A stretch of 13,416 nucleotides of DNA from Promethearchaeota archaeon (GCA_014730295.1 WJIN01000205.1:1-13416), one strand, 5' to 3'; positions 1 to 7,349 are shown, counted from the stretch's first letter. A program made the numbers and translations. Notes: generated from the letters alone by a model not told the origin.

Positions 1-1
1 A

Positions 2-148
2 CTCTACACCGCCAGAAAGATCGATTTAGAAAGCACGAAAAAATATTACGCCATACTCAGAAAGCATCACTTAATCCCACAGAATAAAGAGTCTAGAGAA
101 CACAATCATACACCGCCCCATAAGAAAGAACCCACGATCAAAATATAA
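2..148 (+). CDS. 3' end of an unidentified gene, cut by the window edge
   Basis: The second forward frame is open from the first bases to a TAA at 146-148, giving 48 residues that begin LYTARKIDLESTKKYYAILR and end in a Lys/His/Pro-rich tail (TPPHKKEPTIKI). No other frame across this stretch stays open, and the base composition is less AT-rich than the non-coding DNA just after it, which supports real coding. The piece is basic and probably helical at its start, as the end of a nucleic-acid-binding protein might be, but I do not recognise a family and the start lies outside the window. It converges on the minus-strand redox cluster. It could be a chance open frame. Confidence 0.4.
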   Translation, partial: LYTARKIDLESTKKYYAILRKHHLIPQNKESREHNHTPPHKKEPTIKI

Positions 149-250
149 CCTGAACCTTTTCTACCAGTAATCATAAGCTATTAAAGAAAATGTTCCTTTC
201 TCAAAAGAAATTAAAGAATAATTATTATTCTCCAATCAAGGCTTTCATTC

Positions 251-270
251 AAAAACAAAAAAAGGAAAAG
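251..270 (-). terminator. T-rich run ending the minus-strand redox cluster
   Basis: Read on the minus strand, a T7 run and a T5 run separated by a G follow 12 or more bases after the small ORF stop at 282. Archaeal RNA polymerase terminates at such T runs without needing a hairpin. An AT-only 17-base palindrome (215-231, AGAATAAT-T-ATTATTCT) lies further on, between the two convergent transcripts. Seen in sequence; the termination role is inferred. Confidence 0.35.
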
Positions 271-281
271 ATAATCGAAGT

Positions 282-395
282 TTACGAGAAAAGAGATTTA
301 ATTAAAAATGAATTATTGAAATGAGCATTCAAAATATTAGCCCGTTTTTCTATTTGGTCTTTTAAATCACGATATAATTGTTCCCCTTTGCTCAT
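282..395 (-). CDS. possible 37-residue small protein
   Basis: An ATG at 395 opens a 37-codon frame to a TAA at 282-284. The peptide starts MSKGEQLYRDLKDQIEKRAN and ends NNSFLIKSLFS, with a charged, helix-prone first half and no cysteines. A strong Shine-Dalgarno GGAGGAG lies within the last codons of the upstream CCG-protein gene, about 11 bases before this ATG; the ATG itself is 2 bases past that gene's TGA, so the two would be translationally coupled. A T-rich run follows the stop. It may be a genuine small accessory subunit, or the N-terminal stub of a larger gene that has decayed. I do not recognise a family. Confidence 0.35.
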   Translation of the reverse strand: MSKGEQLYRDLKDQIEKRANILNAHFNNSFLIKSLFS

Positions 396-397
396 TC

Positions 398-1144
398 TCA
401 GATTTCTCCTCCATTTTCAAATTTTAATATTGCGATAAAATCTTCAAATTTCATTATTGATTTTTTAAGCCCCACATCGTCCGCAACCCGCTTAAATGCG
501 GTATAACAGAATGGACAACCTGTTAATAAGGTTTTAGCTCGCTTAGCTTGATCAAATATTTTTCTGGTATTAAAATTGCTATTTTCTTTGAATATAGAAT
601 ATACTCCTCCGCCAGAGCCACAACAAAGGCTGTAAATTTTTTCATTTTCCATTGTTTGTAAGCTTATATTATTAATTGAATTAAGTATAATCCTCGGTTC
701 TTCTAAAACTGGTTGAGTGGCGTTTTTTAAATGACAAGCATCATGATAAGAAACTTTTAGCTTTTTTCCACTATACTCCAAATTTAGCTTTTCCAAATTA
801 TCTGGTTTAGCAATGAATTGGATGATATGTTCCACATCAATATTGAATTCAGAACCCAGTATTTTTGGATAATATCGTGTAAGATATTGATAACATCCAG
901 CGCAGATAGTTATTATTTTTTTTACATTATGTTTATGAAACCATTTATTTACATATTTGATATGATCGACAATATGTTCATCGTCAAGACTATGAAAAGT
1001 TAATGATCCACAACAAGGAGCATTATCAATCACTAGATATTGCTCATCTAGATATTTAATTATTTTTACTGCATTATTACAGGTTTCCTCATAATTGTTC
1101 TTGGAAAGACAACCCAAGTAAATTAATTTCGACATGATTAACAT
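398..1144 (-). CDS. HdrB-like protein with two CCG cysteine-rich domains
   Basis: A 248-residue protein with two copies of the cysteine-rich CCG motif found in heterodisulfide reductase subunit B, GlpC and LutA/LldE proteins. First motif: C12, C44-C45-G, C81 and C84 (CAGC). Second motif: C137 (HDACH), C174-C175-G, C210 and C213 (GCPFC). In HdrB these motifs hold non-cubane iron-sulfur clusters that handle disulfides or pass electrons; by analogy this is a cytoplasmic redox subunit. No ferredoxin-like (HdrC-type) domain is fused or adjacent, so its partner is unclear. It lies 41 bases after the aldehyde oxidoreductase gene. Two starts are possible: ATG 1144, with GTGA four bases upstream, or ATG 1135 (MSKLIYLGC). 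A TTTTATAAG box at 1163-1171 on this strand could give a separate, nearly leaderless transcript. Confidence 0.85.
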   Translation of the reverse strand: MLIMSKLIYLGCLSKNNYEETCNNAVKIIKYLDEQYLVIDNAPCCGSLTFHSLDDEHIVDHIKYVNKWFHKHNVKKIITICAGCYQYLTRYYPKILGSEFNIDVEHIIQFIAKPDNLEKLNLEYSGKKLKVSYHDACHLKNATQPVLEEPRIILNSINNISLQTMENEKIYSLCCGSGGGVYSIFKENSNFNTRKIFDQAKRAKTLLTGCPFCYTAFKRVADDVGLKKSIMKFEDFIAILKFENGGEI

Positions 1145-1162
1145 CCATTCACTTTAAAAATA

Positions 1163-1182
1163 CTTATAAAATAAAAAAAAGT
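1163..1182 (-). promoter_or_regulatory. T8 run and TATA-like box between AOR and CCG genes
   Basis: On the minus strand the AOR-CCG gap holds a T8 run followed by TTTTATAAG (1171 to 1163). The T run could end part of the upstream transcripts, while the box is about 25 bases from the CCG gene's ATG at 1144, as expected for a leaderless archaeal promoter. Either role is inferred from position only. Confidence 0.25.
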
Positions 1183-1185
1183 TGA

Positions 1186-3036
1186 TTATATTTTTAGTTC
1201 TTCTATTTTCTTTTCGGTTGGGCATCCAGTTTCCCAATCCCAGCCAGCATATTTATAGAATTTCTTAAGATTATCTTCGAGATCTAATTTCACATTCATC
1301 GCACCGCCGTGATGAAGCACTTTTGTGACGATTTTTGGAAGTTTATCATCCTTCCTGGTAATTCCAAGATTACAATTGATTAATCTTTTTAACTGATTTC
1401 CTCTCTCTCCAGCAGTTAGAAGATCGCGCTTATTGCCTAATTCCTTAAATCCCGTCGATGCTTCTAGTAATCTGGCTAATTGAGCTTGCTGAATATGAGA
1501 AAAATTACAGATAACGCTGGAATCATATAAATTCGTAAGATTCCAATACAGAACTAAACCTTTTTCTTTCCCGTCGGCATTAAATCTATCTCCTGTTTTA
1601 ACGCGTGGAATTGCCGCAGTATCACCTTCGATATTAAAAATATCTGGCTTCTCATGGCTTGCACCAACATTACATATCTCATACGCTAGAGCTTGAATCG
1701 CATATGCACGAGGATCATGCATGGGGACTTCCAGTCCTTTCACATGTGCAGCTAATTCTGGATCTACCTCCAGTTCCTCGGCCATCCGTTTCACTCCTTC
1801 GGCAAGAAGATCTCCAATGCCTTCCCTGTTAATAATTTGTTTAAGCAATTTTACCATTATTCCAGCATTTCCAAATCTCAGATCATCATAGTCCATATTC
1901 TTTAATAGAGGGATAATTTTCTCCTTAGCAAGCCCCTCTTCACCTAAGTAGAACAGAAAAGCTATACTCACTCCCGCAGATATGGTATCTAAACTTTCCA
2001 AATTGCATAAATGGTTACATTCAAGGATCGGATCCCAGTCAAGCACATCACATAAAGGACCAAAAACAGCCGTGGTTTCATATTCTGGACCGTCTATTTC
2101 TATAGTTTTTCCATTCTTTTCGATGATTGTTGTTCGACCGCATGCTACAGTACAACCCGCACAATTATAGTTCAAGACAGGATATTTTTCTTTCAAAGCT
2201 CTACCCGTAAGATATTCTGCTCTAAAATCGGTTGAAGTGAAGTATCTATGAGGAACATCGCCCAGTACCATTCCCATATCCATATAACATAAAGTCCCAT
2301 AGTGATTGAAGAAATTAAGGCCAAAATTCTGTTCCATCACGGTTCTAATCGGCTTCACTGTCTTTCTCATCTTATCCAAATCGGCATATTCAATTCTATT
2401 CGAACCTTTTATAGCAATTGCTTTAAGGCGCTTATCTCCCATAATCGCTCCTATTCCACAACGCCCAGCTGCCCGTCCCTCATCATTAATGACACACGCA
2501 TATCTAACTTTCTTCTCTCCACCTTTTCCAATACACGCAACACGTATTTTATCATCATCAAGAACTTCACGTATCTTTCCTATAGCTGTCCTAGTATCAT
2601 CCCCCCATATGTTCTGAGCATCCATTATTGATATTTTTCCATCTTTTATCACTAACATTTGAGGGGTGTTTGCTCTACCCGTAATGATGATGGCATCATA
2701 TCCACTCCTTCTCAATGCGGTGGGGAAATAGCCACCCGAAGTCGATTCTCCCCAGATTCCAGTTAGGGGAGAGATTGCTGTGACGCAGTATCTACTACTA
2801 GAAGGAACCAGAGAGGCTGTCAATGGTCCAGTAGAGAAAATAAGAGGATTAATCTCACTAAACCGATCCTCCTTCAATGCTTCAAAATCGTCCTCAGAGA
2901 GAAGATCATAGGTCAATTTAGCGGATAAACTCGCTCCTCCAACGTATTTTTTGGCTAATTCTTCATCCAAATCTTGAATATCAATCTTACCATTTGACAA
3001 GTTGATATAGGCAATTTTTCCATTATATCCATACAT
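1186..3036 (-). CDS. tungsten-type aldehyde:ferredoxin oxidoreductase (AOR family)
   Basis: A 616-residue protein matching the AOR family in length and layout. These cytoplasmic enzymes oxidise aldehydes to acids (or run in reverse) using a tungstopterin and a [4Fe-4S] cluster, with ferredoxin as partner. The N-terminal domain starts MYGYNGKIAYINL, has GGAS, and then the pterin-binding stretch STGPLTASLVPSSSRY through GYFPTALRRSGYDAI. Cluster ligands, numbered from the frame's upstream limit at 3051, are C297, C300, C304 (CAGCTVAC) and C515 in DSSVICNF; DPRAY near 446-450 is also typical. Start choice: the longest frame begins at TTG 3051, but GGTGAT at 3044-3049 is a Shine-Dalgarno seven bases before ATG 3036, and MYGYNGK is the usual family N-terminus. 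It follows the alcohol dehydrogenase stop by 15 bases, so the two are almost certainly co-transcribed. The substrate cannot be told from sequence. Confidence 0.93.
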   Translation of the reverse strand: MYGYNGKIAYINLSNGKIDIQDLDEELAKKYVGGASLSAKLTYDLLSEDDFEALKEDRFSEINPLIFSTGPLTASLVPSSSRYCVTAISPLTGIWGESTSGGYFPTALRRSGYDAIIITGRANTPQMLVIKDGKISIMDAQNIWGDDTRTAIGKIREVLDDDKIRVACIGKGGEKKVRYACVINDEGRAAGRCGIGAIMGDKRLKAIAIKGSNRIEYADLDKMRKTVKPIRTVMEQNFGLNFFNHYGTLCYMDMGMVLGDVPHRYFTSTDFRAEYLTGRALKEKYPVLNYNCAGCTVACGRTTIIEKNGKTIEIDGPEYETTAVFGPLCDVLDWDPILECNHLCNLESLDTISAGVSIAFLFYLGEEGLAKEKIIPLLKNMDYDDLRFGNAGIMVKLLKQIINREGIGDLLAEGVKRMAEELEVDPELAAHVKGLEVPMHDPRAYAIQALAYEICNVGASHEKPDIFNIEGDTAAIPRVKTGDRFNADGKEKGLVLYWNLTNLYDSSVICNFSHIQQAQLARLLEASTGFKELGNKRDLLTAGERGNQLKRLINCNLGITRKDDKLPKIVTKVLHHGGAMNVKLDLEDNLKKFYKYAGWDWETGCPTEKKIEELKI

Positions 3037-3051
3037 TTTCATAATCACCAA

Positions 3052-4452
3052 TTAGGTTTTAGATAATTTAATTAATTTTTCAATATCATTATCCCATGCA
3101 ATTTCGTAGATCCGGCGAATATTTTCCAGAGTAAATGGTCTACTGGAATATAGCGCACATGTGTCATTGAACGCTTGATCTGCTAATAATCCTAAGTTTG
3201 CCTCATAATCCGCTTTATCTATGCTTGGCATATCTAACTCTGAAATGGATTTTGGAGCTCCGACCATATCCATAAATTTAAAAAGGTTTTTAAAAAAAGT
3301 TCTTAATGCTTCCTCTCTAGACATATGGGCAATCTCCGTTATTACTTCATGCCGGGGCTTTTCGCTTAATTCGATGGCATAGACTTCCGCAAGCTTAATA
3401 AATCTGTCCGTAACTTTTGCTTGATACGCAACGGAGGGTGCCAAGAAAAGTCCGACCGTAATTCCATGATGGACATGGAAAACGGCGCCAAAGGAATGAC
3501 CCAAAGCGTGCTCTACTCCTGCAGCGCTGGTATTAATAAAGCCGATTCCCGCAAGATATGCCGCTAATTGCATCTTTTCCCGCGCTTCAATATCATCTCC
3601 TCTAACTACTGCCCGCGGTAAATATTGTAAGATGAGTTCGATCCCTGCAATATTCATGGCATCGGTGAATGGTGAGCTTCCAATTAACACGTACGCTCCA
3701 GTTGCGTGAGCCAGAGCATCCATACCCGTACCCATTGTAAGCCAATTAGGCATCGTTTTTACAAAATCGGGATGTAATACTACAAAATCGGGACAAAATT
3801 CATACAGCGCAACAGCAACCTTAACAGGTGGTTTCCGCGTATCATCATAGATCATCGCATTAAACGAGCCTTCTGCTCCCGTTCCACTTGTTGTAGGAAT
3901 AGCTGCTAAAATATATACCTTTTTTCTAAGCCCTAAATAGCTTGGGGGCATCATCTGGTTTACGTTTATTTCAGGTTTTTCATAATAAAGAAGAATCAAC
4001 TTCGACATATCAATCGCAGACCCACCACCAACGGCAATAAACACTTTTGGGTCAAATTCTTTACAAATATCAATTGCTTTGTCAATTTTAGACTTGGGAA
4101 CTTCCGGGAGGACCTCATCAAAAATACGGCACTCTATGTCTCGTTTTTCTTGAATAAAGTCCGCAACTCGCTCTCCCATTTTGCGTAAATCTTTATCTAC
4201 GATAATGAGAGCCCTCTTCTCATCTTTATCTAGGAACGCTCCTAAATGAATTGTGAAATCTGTTAAACTGTTAGTCCCTGTAAAAACCGTTTTTGGTGTA
4301 GTAATCGGCAAGTGATAACCTTTCATAGCGTTGGAGGCGCTTTTAACATAGAGATTCCTTAGATTTGGGTCTTCATACCAAGTCATCTCCCTCTTCCCCT
4401 TTGAAGGCGCTTTTTCTACTTTTGATTCTTGATCTGTCTTACTTTTTGACAT
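3052..4452 (-). CDS. iron-containing (group III) alcohol dehydrogenase
   Basis: A 466-residue Fe-ADH family enzyme, interconverting an alcohol and its aldehyde or ketone with NAD(P). Numbered from the longest frame (GTG 4461), the dinucleotide loop is GGGS 145-148, followed by PTTSGTGAE 189-197. The metal ligands are all present: D248 and H252 (MDALAHATG), H318 (EHALGH) and H332 (VHHG), with the 14-residue His-His spacing of FucO-type enzymes. A charged, low-complexity N-terminal extension of about 25 residues (many Lys, Ser, Glu) is unusual. I favour ATG 4452 because GTGA covering 4461-4458 sits five bases before it and works as its Shine-Dalgarno. It is the first gene of the ADH-AOR-CCG run, with a TATA box at 4534-4542. 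Preceding AOR, it may supply or consume the aldehyde that AOR handles. Confidence 0.93.
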   Translation of the reverse strand: MSKSKTDQESKVEKAPSKGKREMTWYEDPNLRNLYVKSASNAMKGYHLPITTPKTVFTGTNSLTDFTIHLGAFLDKDEKRALIIVDKDLRKMGERVADFIQEKRDIECRIFDEVLPEVPKSKIDKAIDICKEFDPKVFIAVGGGSAIDMSKLILLYYEKPEINVNQMMPPSYLGLRKKVYILAAIPTTSGTGAEGSFNAMIYDDTRKPPVKVAVALYEFCPDFVVLHPDFVKTMPNWLTMGTGMDALAHATGAYVLIGSSPFTDAMNIAGIELILQYLPRAVVRGDDIEAREKMQLAAYLAGIGFINTSAAGVEHALGHSFGAVFHVHHGITVGLFLAPSVAYQAKVTDRFIKLAEVYAIELSEKPRHEVITEIAHMSREEALRTFFKNLFKFMDMVGAPKSISELDMPSIDKADYEANLGLLADQAFNDTCALYSSRPFTLENIRRIYEIAWDNDIEKLIKLSKT

Positions 4453-4533
4453 ATTTTTCACTTAAACTTATTTATTTTTATTTATCGTGTGATTCCATTT
4501 GGTTAATCAATATTAATATAATTAGTAAAAATC

Positions 4534-4542
4534 TTATATAAA
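4534..4542 (-). promoter_or_regulatory. TATA box of the ADH-AOR-CCG cluster
   Basis: TTTATATAA on the minus strand, close to the archaeal consensus. Transcription would start near 4510-4516, leaving a leader of roughly 60 bases before the ADH ATG at 4452. The Shine-Dalgarno GTGA in that leader agrees with a leadered mRNA. Confidence 0.5.
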
Positions 4543-4601
4543 GATATTTGATACCCTATTTAAATAATCAAATGTTTAATAAGATTTTTAAACGATATAT
4601 A

Positions 4602-4630
4602 TTATCATTTATAACGATAAACCATGATAA
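4602..4630. promoter_or_regulatory. inverted repeat upstream of the ADH promoter
   Basis: TTATCAT (4602-4608) and ATGATAA (4624-4630) form 7-base perfect arms around a 15-base centre. It lies about 60 bases upstream of the ADH TATA box and after the regulator stop at 4704 (minus strand). It may be an operator for the neighbouring ArsR-like protein or a weak terminator hairpin; very AT-rich, so chance is possible. Confidence 0.3.
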
Positions 4631-4703
4631 ATCATCAACAAATAATGAATGGAAATATCACAATTCTTATCAGACATAATTACTCGTTAGAAGGAGTTAT
4701 TCT

Positions 4704-5429
4704 CTATTCTTTATCAAAAACTCTGAAAAAGCGTATAAATTTTCTTGTTTCGGGATCATATTTCAGAATATCTTCCAAGGGAATTATCGAGTTGAATATA
4801 AGATAGGGAGCATCATTTGTGATGTCATCATTTTCTTTTTCTCTTCTTTCGCTTAGTTTGGACTTTAAGGACTTTAAAAGCTCGTTATATTCGTCCTTAT
4901 GTTCCTTATTAAGAAATAAGATATCATATTGAACTAAGTTTTCGAAGTATTGTTTTTTGACCTGCTCAAAATCTTTGACATTCAGATTCACAAAATCAAA
5001 TTCCAAATCCTTATAGAATAGGTTTATTAATTGAAAGATATTTCTGATCATCTCAAACATCCATTTATCCCTTAATAGTAAAAATTGCAATATATCTTTC
5101 TGGTCATCCCCCTCGATCAAATTTAGCTCTTCGGGACTTAATTGGATTAGATCTAAAAACTCAGGAATAAGTTGATACACTTTCGCATCAATTGACCCAC
5201 GAGCATTTTTTCTCGTTGTTTTTATAATTCCTAATTCTTCAAATTTCTTAATATGATGAGTAATGGTGGCCTTAGTTCGTCCAATTTTTTCTTCCAATTC
5301 TGCCAGACTCTGCTTTCCATAAACTAATAAAATTAAGATTATCCTCAGACGGGTGACCGTATTCAAAAGCTTCATTACCTCTACTTTTTGTGTCAGTTGC
5401 TTTTTTATGCCATCAGTGTCAGAGGTCAT
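4704..5429 (-). CDS. ArsR-like winged-helix transcriptional regulator
   Basis: A 241-residue protein with an N-terminal winged helix-turn-helix: the recognition region spans about 41-70 (SLAELEEKIGRTKATITHHI then KKFEELGIIK), and the wing 71-88 contains basic residues (TTRKNARG). The LL..VTRLRIILILL helix before it is typical of archaeal ArsR/MarR-like DNA-binding domains. The remaining ~150 residues are mostly helical, charged, and not a domain I recognise; they hold no cysteine or histidine cluster, so metal sensing is unlikely. It is upstream of and on the same strand as the alcohol dehydrogenase, 251 bases away, and is the obvious candidate for controlling the redox cluster. ATG 5429 has no clear Shine-Dalgarno; AATAATATA 12-20 bases before it is a possible box. 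Confidence 0.8.
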   Translation of the reverse strand: MTSDTDGIKKQLTQKVEVMKLLNTVTRLRIILILLVYGKQSLAELEEKIGRTKATITHHIKKFEELGIIKTTRKNARGSIDAKVYQLIPEFLDLIQLSPEELNLIEGDDQKDILQFLLLRDKWMFEMIRNIFQLINLFYKDLEFDFVNLNVKDFEQVKKQYFENLVQYDILFLNKEHKDEYNELLKSLKSKLSERREKENDDITNDAPYLIFNSIIPLEDILKYDPETRKFIRFFRVFDKE

Positions 5430-5824
5430 AATATTGAGGTATATTATTGGTTCTTTTAAGGTAACAAGTAATTATTTCGTTTAATATTTTCTTTCATAAT
5501 AAAAATAATAAGATCCAATTTTATGACTTGATTCCGCTTATCATTTTTTTAATAGATCGTTAGATAGGTTCGTTAGAGGTCAGATAATGGATCTAAAAAT
5601 TAGGAAATAGAAATTATCAGCAAAATATCTAAAATGTTTTTAAATCTAAAATCTCGACCGGAAATTAAGAGGAGTAGATTATCATTTATTGTAAGCAATT
5701 GGGAAAATTCTTCGATAATTCTAGATTCCGTTTTAAAACATATTCAAACCTATAATTGAATATTGAACATTCTCATTCTCGCTCCGATAATAGCGTCTTA
5801 ATAAAAGCCTAATGAATAGTCTTA
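5430..5824. other. intergenic stretch without recognisable genes
   Basis: About 395 very AT-rich bases between divergent genes. No frame of useful length, no tRNA-like fold. The only local structure I see is a short direct repeat TCGTTAGA at 5557-5564 and 5570-5577. The left end should contain the regulator's promoter and the right end that of the membrane protein. Confidence 0.5.
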
Positions 5825-5833
5825 TTTATATAA
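5825..5833 (+). promoter_or_regulatory. TATA box of the first membrane-protein gene
   Basis: TTTATATAA followed by an A run, the best TATA match in the window. Expected transcription start is near 5855, leaving a leader of about 63 bases that contains almost all of the 30-base tandem repeat. Confidence 0.5.
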
Positions 5834-5848
5834 AAAACGTATAGATAA

Positions 5849-5914
5849 CTTACCAAATATTTTGAACTTAAAAGGAAAAAAATCCTTACCAAATATTTTG
5901 AACTTAAAAGGAAA
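5849..5914 (+). repeat. perfect 30-base tandem direct repeat in the presumed 5' leader
   Basis: Two identical 30-base copies, 5849-5878 and 5885-5914, separated by six bases (AAAATC). Each starts CTTACCAAATATTTTG and ends AAAAGGAAA, so each carries an AAAGGA Shine-Dalgarno. The second copy's AGGA is five bases before the TTG start at 5918; the first copy has no start codon after it. Two copies with a six-base gap is not a CRISPR array; a recent tandem duplication is simplest. Confidence 0.9.
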
Positions 5915-5917
5915 GAA

Positions 5918-6523
5918 TTGATAACAGTGGGTTTAGCCTTGATATTCTTGAGTTCAGCGTGGTGGGGGTCAGCCCTTTCCTTCCTTGCATATATATTCTT
6001 TCGCTATGAATTTTCTCAAATTGATTTTTTAATTTTCGGCGATGCGTTTATTTTTATTGCTCTATTATGTTGGATGTATTCATTTCTAAAACTGGCTTAT
6101 CCGAATTGGTTCAAGAAAGTATTTTCTCCATATATCATCATCTGTGGTTTATATGAAACCTTTTTCATCTATTTTATGTTTACGGATCCCGACCAAATCG
6201 CAACTATAGGAAACTTTAATTCGGAGCATCAATGGTTTGGATTATCATTTCTTATATTTTCAATTGGCACTATTCTAATCACAGGAATATTATTTGCACG
6301 AGAATCAATAAAATCAGACATCCCAAAAATCCAGCTTAAGGGAAAGTTTATTTTAGCAGGGATGCTGTCTTTAGCAATAGGAGGTATATTTGATGCGGGA
6401 GGATTCACAAATCCGATAATTTTGATAATAATTAGAATTTTGCTGATCTCAAGTGCGATCGAATATTATTTAGGATTTTTAATGTCCGATCGTATGGCTA
6501 AAATCTTAATTGGAGATAAATAG
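5918..6523 (+). CDS. multi-pass membrane protein of unknown function (paralogue 1)
   Basis: A 201-residue, strongly hydrophobic protein with about six membrane spans, roughly 5-27, 36-58, 70-90, 107-127, 141-162 and 166-189. No signal peptide or catalytic motif is evident. The loop before the fifth span carries the signature ARESIKSDIPKIQLKGKF (127-144), which the next gene repeats almost exactly (SRESIKSDQAIIQLKGKF). The start is TTG 5918, chosen because AAAAGGAAA from the second copy of the leader repeat lies at optimal spacing and no ATG precedes the first span. The family is not one I can name. The charged signature loop between spans is the best candidate for a functional site or partner contact. 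Sole gene of its unit, or co-transcribed with the next. Confidence 0.7.
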   Translation: MITVGLALIFLSSAWWGSALSFLAYIFFRYEFSQIDFLIFGDAFIFIALLCWMYSFLKLAYPNWFKKVFSPYIIICGLYETFFIYFMFTDPDQIATIGNFNSEHQWFGLSFLIFSIGTILITGILFARESIKSDIPKIQLKGKFILAGMLSLAIGGIFDAGGFTNPIILIIIRILLISSAIEYYLGFLMSDRMAKILIGDK

Positions 6524-6610
6524 ATGGTTAGGATCAATTATCTTCATGGTCGAAAATTCCGTTTTATCTAGACAATTCTATAAAACAAATAGCGAAGATA
6601 TTTATCCCTT

Positions 6611-6620
6611 AGTATATTTA
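6611..6620 (+). promoter_or_regulatory. possible TATA box of the second membrane-protein gene
   Basis: AGTATATTTA about 38 bases before the ATG at 6653, placing transcription start near 6641. AGGGA lies seven bases before that ATG. Together these support 6653 as the true start of the frameshifted gene. Confidence 0.35.
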
Positions 6621-6652
6621 ACACCAATAATATCATACTTAGGGAATATTTT

Positions 6653-7244
6653 ATGGATATTAATAGTATATTAAATGGATCTTTAAGTCTCGTTTTTAAA
6701 AGCTTTAATTACTGGTGGATCTGGTCTTACAGATACAGAATATCTAATACTAGGGAATATTGCAATTCCAGGGTTTCATATTTTATTCACAGCAGCTTTA
6801 ACTGAATTGAAGTTCGAAAGTAAAAAACGAATTCTAATGGGTATTGTAATAATAATCGCAATAATATGGGAAATCTTGTTATTTATATTTTCTTCAAATG
6901 AATATCTACAAGAAACACAATTAGGTATACTGCAAGGCATAACAGATGTAGAATATCGAGGTTTTCTGCAAATCGGTCTTACCTTGACAATTTTTTACAT
7001 ATTGTTTGTCGGTATTCTTATTTCGCGGGAATCTATAAAGTCTGATCAAGCGATTATACAGTTGAAAGGAAAATTTCTCTTGACAAGTTTCATTCTTTTT
7101 ACAATCGGTTCAATAGCAGATTCTCAAATCCCCTTGGATTATATAACTCTTCCCATTATCCGATTTATACTCATCTTTTCATCAATATGCTTCTATTTTG
7201 GATTTATCTTACCGAAATGGTTAGAAAATTTACTTATTAAATAA
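6653..7244 (+). CDS. membrane protein paralogue 2, with an apparent +1 frameshift near 6698
   Basis: The intact frame from TTG 6807 gives 145 residues, but coding resemblance to the preceding gene extends upstream in the same frame to about 6687 without any start codon: EYLILGNIAIPGFHILF matches DFLIFGDAFIFIALLCW. A frame starting at ATG 6653 (MDINSILNGSLSLVFK), with AGGGA seven bases before it, joins this one if a single base is skipped in the TTTTTAAAA run at 6693-6701. The corrected product is about 196 residues with the same six-span layout as paralogue 1 and the signature SRESIKSDQAIIQLKGKF. The break may be an assembly indel, a recent pseudogene, or programmed +1 shifting. Function unknown; the two genes look like a tandem duplication that has since diverged. 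Confidence 0.65.
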
Positions 7245-7258
7245 TTTTTTTATTTTTT
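7245..7258 (+). terminator. double T-run terminator after the membrane-protein pair
   Basis: T7, A, T6 begins directly after the TAA at 7242-7244. This is a typical archaeal T-run terminator. Confidence 0.45.
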
Positions 7259-7340
7259 ATAAAATATCCTCTAAAGTGTCTTATTTAAAGACGATAACCC
7301 AACCGGATTTACACTTCTTGAGATATACTTAATGAGAGTA

Positions 7341-7349
7341 TTTATATTA
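7341..7349 (+). promoter_or_regulatory. TATA box of the aminopeptidase gene
   Basis: TTTATATTA, about 55 bases before the ATG pair at 7404/7407, giving a start near 7371 and a leader of about 33 bases. GGGGAAA at 7383-7389 is too far from the ATG to be a good Shine-Dalgarno. Confidence 0.4.

Noticed and set aside
215..231. 17-base AT palindrome as a regulatory site
   Set aside because: Composed of A/T except for one pair, with a one-base centre, between convergent transcripts; chance or a weak terminator is enough.
1982..2631. Plus-strand frames opposite the aldehyde oxidoreductase
   Set aside because: They lie wholly within the AOR gene, have no family features, and AOR is certain on the other strand.
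4624..4806. Plus-strand 60-residue frame between ADH and the regulator
   Set aside because: It overlaps the regulator's 3' end, lacks a Shine-Dalgarno, and its sequence resembles translated AT-rich intergenic DNA.
5849..5914. CRISPR-like repeat pair with 36-base period
   Set aside because: Only two copies and a six-base gap; no further copies and no cas genes. A tandem duplication explains it.
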